Below, piece by piece: positions 1-5,979 of a DNA stretch of 11,071 nt. Location of the stretch: positions 1 through 11,071 of the forward strand of contig WRBZ01000017.1 in assembly GCA_009784305.1 (NCBI GenBank), in the 5' to 3' direction. The notes beneath the pieces were generated by a model. It made no database searches and was not told the DNA's origin. It saw only the letters and a program-made list of their open reading frames with translations. The stretch is from Synergistaceae bacterium (lineage in GTDB: Bacteria; Synergistota; Synergistia; Synergistales; Aminobacteriaceae). Position numbers and translations under genes: made by a program. The stretch's first letter is position 1. Every line of letters begins with the position of its first letter.

Positions 1-434
1 TGAGTGTTCCAATCGCGATAACCGGAATAATACCAATGATGCTGGCAGCGGGAACTACATTTTCGGTTTTTTCTTTGCTGGGAATAATAATGTTGGTGGG
101 ACTTTCAGTTAATAATGCCATAGTTATAACTGACTTCGCGGAAATGCGCCGCCGCAGCGGGGTAAATTTTACGAAAGCTATACTTGAAGCGTCAAAAACG
201 CGCTTCAGACCCATTTTCATGGTAACTATAACTACATTGATAGCAGTTGCCCCTATGGCGATGACTACCGGCGCAGGGGCGGCGGACAGGGCTCCAATGG
301 CAATAGTTATGATAGGAGGGATGATTGGGGGAGGGTTTTTAACCCTTTATCTGATCCCTCCGGTTTATATCATGGCATGGACGATGAAAACATACTTTAA
401 AAAACGTAACCCTATTGAGCAGGAAGGAAATTGA
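1..434 (+). CDS. RND-family efflux permease, C-terminal end (5' partial)
   Basis: This is the last ~143 codons of a proton-driven inner-membrane RND pump of the AcrB/MexB (HAE1) type, which exports drugs or other hydrophobic compounds with an adaptor protein and an outer-membrane channel. The frame is open to base 3 of the window, so the start lies upstream; the first ATG in view (36) is internal. The family's C-terminal pattern is clear: a hydrophobic helix, then GLSVNNAIVITDFAEMRRR, a short amphipathic stretch rich in Ala and Arg (ILEASKTRFRPIFM), a TM helix, the GAGAADRAPMAIVMIGG segment, and a last TM helix ending in LYLIPPVYIM before a basic cytosolic tail. It stops at TGA 432-434, six bases before the next gene, which is probably co-transcribed. 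Substrate cannot be read from this fragment. Family assignment is secure; HAE1 versus another RND subgroup is less so. Confidence 0.9.
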   Translation, partial: SVPIAITGIIPMMLAAGTTFSVFSLLGIIMLVGLSVNNAIVITDFAEMRRRSGVNFTKAILEASKTRFRPIFMVTITTLIAVAPMAMTTGAGAADRAPMAIVMIGGMIGGGFLTLYLIPPVYIMAWTMKTYFKKRNPIEQEGN

Positions 435-440
435 TGTGAT

Positions 441-1619
441 TTGAAGCATGGTAGATTTTTCATTTTCATATTTGCCTTCTTTATTGCGATTTCAAGCATC
501 CTTACATTTGTTGCAATGCATTTTAAGAGCAGCGATGATGTTTCGCTATCGTTGTTCGAGCTGCCTGAAAATTTGCCTTATTTATACAGCGAATTTAAAG
601 GATACCCGGAAATAACAGGAACAAACGATAGGTCAATCTTATTCATATACTGGCAAAATGGTAAAATGCACAAAATAACTGGAACTGTTGTCAATGATGA
701 ATGGGATTTCAGGGCATACACTCCTGAAGCCCAACAGGTCATTGACCATGCAATTCAGATGCACACCCGCAAAGCAAGGATAATATCTAAGCCCGAAGAC
801 AGAAATGTAGAAGGAAGGGTTTTAGCAAGCGACGCGGGACTGATTTCCAAAGTCACACATGCGCCGAATATACCTATTTTTCTTAAAGCAGAGCTTTCTA
901 AATTAAATGATAACGAATGTGTTATGAATTTCGATTTGCTAAATATCGAATCGATAATACCTGCAACATGGCTGATGGACTTGAATCCAATTAAAATTAA
1001 AAATTTTCCTCTTATTAAGGGGCACACTTATGCTCGTTTGGCTTCAAACATCACGCTTATAGAACTTATCCCGCATTTTCAAATGTTCATCAGTAAAAAC
1101 GCAAAAAACAGGAACGCAGCTTCATTGCTCAGGTCTATGAGAGGGGAGCTATACGCAACTATCAGCTCTGGAAACGCTCTATGGGATGGAATATCGATCC
1201 CCCCTCTATTACTGAGGTTTCATTTAAAAAACGATGCCACAAAACAAGCTCTTTTTGATTTCGCATATGATTTATTCAACAAAAAATATGAGCTTGAGCC
1301 CACCAACAACGGATATTATTCATATGCACCGTTATCACTCTGGCTTTCTCAGTCCAAGGAATTTCTTGAAGCGGGCATAATTGACATACGCAACATAACA
1401 AATAGCGGTGAGCAACCTCTGCCGGAACCTCCTGAAGAAGCTCTGATGTGGCTCAGTTTTTCTCCCAATTATTTAGCAGAAGCTATAAACAATTCTATTA
1501 CTCAAATCAGCACAGATTTAGACTTAAAAGAAACACTGTGCAGATTGACAGAAATAGATAACTGCACAATCATATTGAACACAATAAAATCCGGCTCGTT
1601 CAGATGGAAAACCGATTAA
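441..1619 (+). CDS. Membrane-anchored envelope protein of unknown function
   Basis: I do not recognise this 392-residue protein. Residues ~6-26 form one strongly hydrophobic segment after a short basic start (MKHGR), so it is a signal anchor or uncleaved signal peptide that places the remaining ~365 residues outside the inner membrane. There is no lipobox cysteine. The rest looks globular, with alternating hydrophobic strands and a few acidic or Asn-rich loops; no repeat or catalytic signature stands out. The start is TTG at 441: AGGAAGG at 421-427 lies at a usable distance, and the hydrophobic segment begins right after it, whereas the later in-frame ATG near 516 would remove that segment. 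It begins six bases after the RND stop, so it may be co-transcribed with the pump, but a direct role in efflux is only inferred. Its last 20 bases overlap the end of pepA tail to tail. Confidence 0.75.
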   Translation: MKHGRFFIFIFAFFIAISSILTFVAMHFKSSDDVSLSLFELPENLPYLYSEFKGYPEITGTNDRSILFIYWQNGKMHKITGTVVNDEWDFRAYTPEAQQVIDHAIQMHTRKARIISKPEDRNVEGRVLASDAGLISKVTHAPNIPIFLKAELSKLNDNECVMNFDLLNIESIIPATWLMDLNPIKIKNFPLIKGHTYARLASNITLIELIPHFQMFISKNAKNRNAASLLRSMRGELYATISSGNALWDGISIPPLLLRFHLKNDATKQALFDFAYDLFNKKYELEPTNNGYYSYAPLSLWLSQSKEFLEAGIIDIRNITNSGEQPLPEPPEEALMWLSFSPNYLAEAINNSITQISTDLDLKETLCRLTEIDNCTIILNTIKSGSFRWKTD

Positions 1620-3093
1620 TAATAAACTCAAGACAAGTGCGAGTCCCGAACGCACTTGCTCCTTTTGAGTAAATCGAAGTGTTCTCCTTGAAAAAATCCA
1701 CTCCGGCAATATCCAGATGGGCCCATGGAATTTTTTTCCCTTTCTTGATTTCTCCGATAAATTCCTGTAAAAATATGGCGGCAAATATTGCTCCTCCATA
1801 TCGGCTCCCGCAATTTACCATATCGGCAACAGGAGATTTCATAGACTCCGATATTTTTTCATCTTCCGCAGGCAGACGCCAAAGGTTTTCTCCGCAAGCT
1901 TCAGCTGCCGATAAGATTTCACTGGCAAGATCGTCATCATTTGAAAAAAGCCCTGCTCTGTTCGGTCCTAAAGCAACCGCACAAGCTCCGGTCAATGTTG
2001 CCATATCTATTATCACGTCAGGCTTCAGCTCTGACGCATAACATAGTGCATCCGCAAGAACCAGCCTTCCTTCCGCGTCCGTATTGTCTATTTCTATGGT
2101 TTTTCCGTTGCGCGCTGTTAAAATATCGTCAGGGCGAAAGCTGGCTCCTCCCGGCATATTCTCAGCAGCACCGATTATTCCATGAACTTCAACTTTCGGT
2201 TTCAGTTTCGCTATGCCCTGCATGGCTCCAAGCACGTTACAAGCTCCGGATTTATCGCCTTTCATAGTCCTCAAAAAGTCGGAAGGTTTGATATCGAGCC
2301 CTCCGCTGTCAAAAGTAAGCCCTTTTCCCACTAATGCAATTTTTTTGGCTTTCTTTATCCCCACTGGGCGATATACAAGATGTATAAAACGCGGCTTTTT
2401 TTCCGACCCCGCTCCTACCGCGTAAAGGCAGCACATTTTCTCCTTTATTATTCTTTTCTCTTCCCAAATTTCACATTCAAGCCCCAATCTATCGGCCAAC
2501 TCCTTAGCGTGTTCAGCAAGAGTTTGAGGATAAATCATATTGCCAGGCTCATTGGCCAAATTCCTTGAATAATTCTGAGAACAGGCATAAATTATTCCTT
2601 TACTTAAAAACTCATCATCGGCGCCCGCGACTGAAACCTTCTCAAGCTTGCTCTTATTCTCTTCATCCTCTTTTACTGTTTTATATTTATCGAAACTATA
2701 GACGCCAAGTTCAATACCTTCCCCAACCGCCGAAAAAAAACGCTTTTTATCCTTTACAGAAGCTGCTGCCGGTATATAGACTAATAAATCCTTGCAGTTG
2801 TCGGCCTTAATTTTGCGCATCAGTTCTGCAATAGTGGAGCGAACAGTCGTAGGTAAGCTTTTTCCTTCATCCTTGCCGGCGCCAATTAAGTATAGATTTT
2901 TTACAGCTCCGTCCATAATGGGAACTTTGATAAAGCTACCTTTTTTGCCTGTGAAATCTTTTCTGGACTGTATTTCTTTAATAATTCCCGATAATTTGCC
3001 AAGATGCTCGCATTTTTCCTCTTGCTGAAGGATGACTGCAATAGAATCCCCTTTCCATTCAGCAGCTTTTCCATCATACGTTTTGATTTCCAT
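1600..3093 (-). CDS. pepA: Leucyl aminopeptidase (M17 family, cytosol aminopeptidase)
   Basis: This is a cytosolic, two-metal aminopeptidase that removes N-terminal residues, often Leu, from peptides; family members form hexamers and some also bind DNA. The 497 residues are close to the family's usual size, with a divergent N-terminal macro-like domain (to ~residue 165) and a conserved catalytic domain. The M17 signature NTDAEGRL is at 337-344, giving metal ligands D339 and E341 and the catalytic R343. VGKGLTFDSGG (255-265) supplies K257 and D262, IKP gives catalytic K269, and MKGD (277-280) gives D280, so the active site is complete. The start ATG at 3091-3093 is preceded by GGGGAGA (3102-3108) inside the end of hldD; the two genes overlap by 20 bp, which suggests translational coupling. 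The 3' end overlaps the opposing + strand gene by 20 bp. The link to LPS genes is probably only positional. Confidence 0.95.
   Translation of the reverse strand: MEIKTYDGKAAEWKGDSIAVILQQEEKCEHLGKLSGIIKEIQSRKDFTGKKGSFIKVPIMDGAVKNLYLIGAGKDEGKSLPTTVRSTIAELMRKIKADNCKDLLVYIPAAASVKDKKRFFSAVGEGIELGVYSFDKYKTVKEDEENKSKLEKVSVAGADDEFLSKGIIYACSQNYSRNLANEPGNMIYPQTLAEHAKELADRLGLECEIWEEKRIIKEKMCCLYAVGAGSEKKPRFIHLVYRPVGIKKAKKIALVGKGLTFDSGGLDIKPSDFLRTMKGDKSGACNVLGAMQGIAKLKPKVEVHGIIGAAENMPGGASFRPDDILTARNGKTIEIDNTDAEGRLVLADALCYASELKPDVIIDMATLTGACAVALGPNRAGLFSNDDDLASEILSAAEACGENLWRLPAEDEKISESMKSPVADMVNCGSRYGGAIFAAIFLQEFIGEIKKGKKIPWAHLDIAGVDFFKENTSIYSKGASAFGTRTCLEFIINRFSI
1634..1666 (+). terminator. Possible intrinsic terminator inside the 3' end of pepA
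   Basis: CAAGTGCG (1634-1641) and CGCACTTG (1651-1658) are perfect 8-bp arms around a 9-base loop, followed by CTCCTTTT. The hairpin starts 15 bases after the stop of the upstream + strand gene, where a terminator would be expected. The T tract is short and interrupted, so termination may be weak. The same bases encode part of the C-terminus of PepA on the other strand. Confidence 0.45.
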
Positions 3094-4045
3094 TTTTTTT
3101 ATTCTCCCCTATAAGTATTTCTACATATTTTTTTATTCCATATTCTAGCGAAGTAAATTTATTATCATACCCAGCGGACATTAAAGCACCCAATTCAGCC
3201 TGAGTGTAATTTTGGTATTTCCCTTTAAGTTCATCAGGAAATGGAATATATTCTATCTCTCCCGCACCATAACAATCAATTAAAATTCGAGCCAATTCAT
3301 TGAATGAACGAGATTTACCGGTTCCAATATTGAAGATGCCCTTTCTGAAAGGACTATCAATAAAAAACATGACGATAGACACTACATCATCAATGAAAAT
3401 AAAATCTCTGCTTTGTTCGCCGTCTTTTATATTCCCATAACCTTTAAACAGTTTGATTTTCTTTGCAGTTTTAATTTGCTCATACGCTTGAAAGACCATT
3501 GAACTCATTTTTCCTTTATGATATTCATTGGGGCCATAAACATTGAAATAGCGCAAACCTACAAAAGTTGAAGAAACTTCATGTAAATGTTTTCTAACCC
3601 ATTGGTCAAAAAGATATTTAGAATAAGCGTAGATATTTATTGGAGCCTCGCATTGAAAAGACTCGGTAAAACCGCTTTCACCGATGCCGTAAACAGACGC
3701 AGAAGAAGCATATATAAACGGAATATCATGAGCTATCGAGTATTCTGCAATATTGCGGCTGTACGAGTAGTTGTTATCCATCATATATTTACCATTTGAT
3801 TCTGTCGTGTCTGAACATGCTCCATGGTGTATAATTGCGGTTATTTTTTTAATTTTACCCTCGTTTATATAATTAATAAAATCGGTTTTATCAATATAGT
3901 CATTGAAATGTAAGCCCACGATATTCTTAAACTTCTCATTACGGGTAAGATTATCGACTACAATAACATCACTTACACCTCGCTCATTAAGCGCTTTTAA
4001 TATATTGCTTCCAATAAAACCAGCCCCGCCGGTAAGAATATACAT
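3074..4045 (-). CDS. hldD: ADP-L-glycero-D-manno-heptose 6-epimerase
   Basis: HldD converts ADP-D-glycero-D-manno-heptose to ADP-L-glycero-D-manno-heptose, the donor used by LPS heptosyltransferases. It belongs to the extended short-chain dehydrogenase/reductase fold and uses bound NADP. The Rossmann motif TGGAGFIGSN is at residues 5-14, and HHGACSDTTE (73-82) and KYMMDNNY (86-93) match blocks I know from E. coli HldD. Catalytic residues are visible as the S114-S117 region in YASSASVYG and Y139/K143 in IYAYSK. The length of 323 residues is normal. The ATG at 4045 is the only sensible start because the Rossmann strand begins at once, yet I see no Shine-Dalgarno within the preceding 30 bases. 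It starts six bases after the DUF6273 stop, so translation is probably coupled to that gene. Function is confident; it was also known as rfaD or gmhD. Confidence 0.95.
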   Translation of the reverse strand: MYILTGGAGFIGSNILKALNERGVSDVIVVDNLTRNEKFKNIVGLHFNDYIDKTDFINYINEGKIKKITAIIHHGACSDTTESNGKYMMDNNYSYSRNIAEYSIAHDIPFIYASSASVYGIGESGFTESFQCEAPINIYAYSKYLFDQWVRKHLHEVSSTFVGLRYFNVYGPNEYHKGKMSSMVFQAYEQIKTAKKIKLFKGYGNIKDGEQSRDFIFIDDVVSIVMFFIDSPFRKGIFNIGTGKSRSFNELARILIDCYGAGEIEYIPFPDELKGKYQNYTQAELGALMSAGYDNKFTSLEYGIKKYVEILIGENKKNGNQNV

Positions 4046-4051
4046 AATGAA

Positions 4052-4750
4052 TTAAAGATTAAGCCACAAAGCGGGGCGTAAACCACCGTGTTCAAAGCTG
4101 GCGCCGTAGCCGCCAACGTCGACAAGTCCGTCATCGTAGACAACAGAAACATTATGGATAGTACGGCCAGGCGACCGCAGCCACCACCACGAAGCTTGTC
4201 TGCTATAGTTTGCTATCCTATCACTGTCGTTTGCGTTTGAAAATGCAAACCCGTTATCGACTGAAACCCACTTACCGTTTTCGTAACTTTTACGCCTTTT
4301 GTTCTGATAGTCTCCGCTGTTGCCAAAATACTTGTCCGCTTCCTCAAGGCTCAGTAAAAATATCTTATCGTTGGTGTCATCGCCGCCTTTGGTCCCGTAC
4401 CATAGATTGTCATGATTTTGGATTCTTGTTTCAGCAATCCGCCCCTGTTCTTCCCTTGTAAATTTTTGCAGGAACTCGCCATTCAGATATTCCCGCAGGG
4501 GGCACGTTTCCCATGTCACGCCTGTTTGTTGCGCGTTATATGGGCGTCTCTTGATTACATTCTCCGTTATTGTCAGCGCCATGCTGCCCTGCACGTCAAG
4601 CACACGCCAGTCGTATCCGCCGAACGGTATGATATTTCCAATCCGACGTTCATGTGCTTGAATTGATGAGGCATCATAGCCGATTAACCAAACTGCGAGG
4701 GAAAACGCTGCTATTAAAACTGCCAGCGTAAGAACAATTGGTTTTCTCAT
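4052..4750 (-). CDS. Secreted DUF6273-type protein with a variable C-terminal region
   Basis: This 232-residue protein has a basic start and a hydrophobic segment (residues ~5-24, PIVLTLAVLIAAFSLAVWLIG), so it is exported or membrane-anchored. The rest is a single domain I assign to DUF6273 from recall: GGYDWRVLDV (44-53), LNGEFLQKFT (89-98), NLWYGTKGGDDTNDKIFLLS (115-134), WWWLRSPG (188-195) and the final GGLRPALWLNL. No enzyme function is known to me. The layout, with WWWLRSP and RPALWL flanking a scrambled stretch at the extreme C-terminus, resembles C-type-lectin-like binding domains. Residues 196-224 differ sharply from the paralogue whose C-terminus is encoded at 10166 onward, although the flanks are nearly identical. 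AAAAGGAGAG (4761-4770) lies 10 bases before the ATG. The gene sits between the heptosyltransferase-like gene and hldD, with 75 and 6 bases on either side, and splits two pathway genes. Confidence 0.85.
   Translation of the reverse strand: MRKPIVLTLAVLIAAFSLAVWLIGYDASSIQAHERRIGNIIPFGGYDWRVLDVQGSMALTITENVIKRRPYNAQQTGVTWETCPLREYLNGEFLQKFTREEQGRIAETRIQNHDNLWYGTKGGDDTNDKIFLLSLEEADKYFGNSGDYQNKRRKSYENGKWVSVDNGFAFSNANDSDRIANYSRQASWWWLRSPGRTIHNVSVVYDDGLVDVGGYGASFEHGGLRPALWLNL
4062..4197 (-). repeat. Candidate DGR variable region, copy A (136 bp)
   Basis: Read on the minus strand, the block opens with AAGCTTCGTGGTGGTGGCT (4179-4197) and closes with CGCCCCGCTTTGTGGCT (4062-4078). Both ends are identical to copy B at 10176-10311, and the total length is the same. 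Between them, codons at 4079-4165 encode residues 196-224. Counting the following CGC, 27 of 30 codons end in C or T; the exceptions are GGA, GAA and TTA. That pattern fits A-to-N rewriting of AAC/AAT codons. The GC-rich closing block lies just before the stop codon, where the initiation-of-homing site of known DGRs sits. DGR origin is inference. Confidence 0.6.
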
Positions 4751-4808
4751 TACTGAAACACTCTCCTTTTTTGTCTGTCTTTTTACTTATATTTTTGCCT
4801 TTGTTTTT

Positions 4809-4838
4809 CTAATCCCTGCTTCCTGCTACCTAATCCCT
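4809..4838. repeat. Short direct repeat at the end of the heptosyltransferase-like gene
   Basis: CTAATCCCT occurs at 4809-4817 and again at 4830-4838, 21 bases apart, with GCTTCCTGCTACC between. The right copy overlaps the last codons and stop of the heptosyltransferase-like gene. It looks like two units of a decayed minisatellite or a small duplication next to the DUF6273 gene. No function is evident. Confidence 0.45.
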
Positions 4839-5869
4839 ATCTTTTCCCTGATTTTATTAACAATAGCTTCAGGTGGTATATTTGCAATCGCGGATTGTGA
4901 GCGATGTCTGTTTTTCAAATTTCCTAAAGGTTTATTATAAGCCGTAATCGGGGTAAACCATGGCATCAAGTATCCAATTTCTTTTGGAAGTATATAATCA
5001 GAAATACCAACGGTTGGAATACCTCCAAGCGCCGGTATGTGAAGCGGGCCTGAATCATTCCCGACAGCTATATCGCAAGATAAAGCCACACCTAACATTT
5101 GTGCAAAGTTCAGTTTTCCGACAAGGTTTAATACCCTCTCCTCGTTTTTTATTCCGATTCCATCAATAATACACGCAGCTATTTTATCCTCTTTTTCTCC
5201 ATATCCGTTCAATACCACGCTGCATCCATCATTGACAAGAGGAAGAAGAATTTTTACCCAATTTTCAGCCGGGAGCATCTTAGCTTCGAAGCTGGCGCCT
5301 ATAACAGCAAAAATTTTTTTTCCCCGAAGATCATGGAGAATTTTACTTGCGTTTTCCATACTATCGGGAGCTGCAAAAATACATGGCTCGTCCCTCTCAA
5401 AAATACTGAAACCATGTTCTTTTCCCCAATCATAAACATTGCAATCATTAATAAATTGGAAATATCTGCTGTCGCCGATACGATTTTTTACTCCGCCCAG
5501 CAAAGAAAGCAAAGGTATCCGTCCTCCGCGGTATGTGCTGCCTATCCAGTCATATTTCTTCTTTCTCATTAAATACGCAGTCCTGAAAAACTCAGTTAAA
5601 GGCCTTTTATTCCCGCATATTACCTCATCTATATAAGGTTGAGAGGCAATGATTTCTCTATATATCGGCATGGTAAGAAAAGAAACTGAAATATCGGGGA
5701 ATTTTTTCTTCACAAGAAACGCGTCAGCCGCACCTTGCAAAACATCTCCTAAAGCCCAGAATCGGACCCACAGAAAACGTTCTCCTTTTTGTGGAGTTAA
5801 GGTATGCCTTTTGTTCGATCCCAGTATCCCACCAATATTCGTATCGCTGCATAGCATTGCGATTTTCAC
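4826..5869 (-). CDS. Heptosyltransferase-like glycosyltransferase (GT9 family)
   Basis: GT9 enzymes such as WaaC and WaaF transfer L-glycero-D-manno-heptose from ADP-heptose onto the LPS inner core at the cytoplasmic face of the inner membrane. Here WVRFWALGDVL (residues 34-44) is the usual first strand and GD motif, and GNDSGPLHIPALGGIPTVGI (270-289) is the donor-binding signature of the family. The match to a particular acceptor step (I, II or other) cannot be made from sequence alone. The start is GTG at 5867-5869, with GGGGG (5877-5881) seven bases upstream and a TGNTATAAT promoter further up. This gives ~30 residues before the normal family start. An AAGGAG sits about eight bases before an in-frame CTG (residue 33), so a shorter product is possible. 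It is the first gene of the leftward run to pepA. The nearby hldD, gmhA and hldE support ADP-heptose as the donor. Confidence 0.87.
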   Translation of the reverse strand: MKIAMLCSDTNIGGILGSNKRHTLTPQKGERFLWVRFWALGDVLQGAADAFLVKKKFPDISVSFLTMPIYREIIASQPYIDEVICGNKRPLTEFFRTAYLMRKKKYDWIGSTYRGGRIPLLSLLGGVKNRIGDSRYFQFINDCNVYDWGKEHGFSIFERDEPCIFAAPDSMENASKILHDLRGKKIFAVIGASFEAKMLPAENWVKILLPLVNDGCSVVLNGYGEKEDKIAACIIDGIGIKNEERVLNLVGKLNFAQMLGVALSCDIAVGNDSGPLHIPALGGIPTVGISDYILPKEIGYLMPWFTPITAYNKPLGNLKNRHRSQSAIANIPPEAIVNKIREKIGIR

Positions 5870-5917
5870 GAAATTACCCCCATGTAAATTTGTATTTGCT
5901 CAGTGTTTCATTGATTT

Positions 5918-5945
5918 TTGAAGTGAATTATAGCAAAATTATATT
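5918..5945 (+). promoter_or_regulatory. Promoter candidate for the GT4 gene
   Basis: TTGAAG (5918-5923) and TATATT (5940-5945) are separated by 16 bases and match the sigma-70 hexamers at 4 and 5 of 6 positions. Transcription would begin near 5952, ~28 bases before the TTG start. It lies on top of the opposing extended -10 element, so the two promoters probably compete or are regulated together. Confidence 0.45.
5927..5935 (-). promoter_or_regulatory. Extended -10 promoter for the leftward heptose run
   Basis: The minus strand reads TGCTATAAT, a perfect extended -10 (TGN plus consensus TATAAT; hexamer at 5927-5932). No good -35 is visible, which is common for extended -10 promoters. Transcription would start near 5920, leaving a leader of ~50 bases to the GTG at 5869. 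It overlaps the promoter of the divergent + strand gene. Confidence 0.55.
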
Positions 5946-5967
5946 TACATTTGGAATTTGGAATAAT

Positions 5968-5973
5968 GGGGGG
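5968..5973 (+). promoter_or_regulatory. Ribosome binding site that sets the GT4 start
   Basis: GGGGGG lies six bases before TTG 5980. The open frame runs back to 5791, deep into the opposing gene, and has no ATG in the 60 bases before this site. The G-run, the fit with normal GT4 N-termini and the promoter position together favour TTG 5980. The gene on the other side of the intergenic region uses a similar GGGGG site. Confidence 0.6.
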
Positions 5974-5979
5974 AATGCA

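Noticed and set aside
755..1027. 90-codon minus-strand open frame inside the unknown envelope protein gene
   Set aside because: It is fully contained in a longer, better supported gene and looks like an out-of-frame shadow.
1679..3028. Several open frames on the + strand across pepA
   Set aside because: They are antisense to a gene with a complete M17 active site, show no recognisable motif and lack ribosome sites of note.
3074..3100. Programmed frameshift at the A-run between hldD and pepA
   Set aside because: The run lies between a good ribosome site and the pepA ATG, and both proteins have normal ends; ordinary coupled re-initiation explains the overlap.
5791..5979. Upstream extension of the GT4 open frame to 5791
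   Set aside because: It overlaps the N-terminal codons of the opposing heptosyltransferase-like gene, has no family similarity, and a better TTG start with a G-run ribosome site and a promoter lies at 5980.
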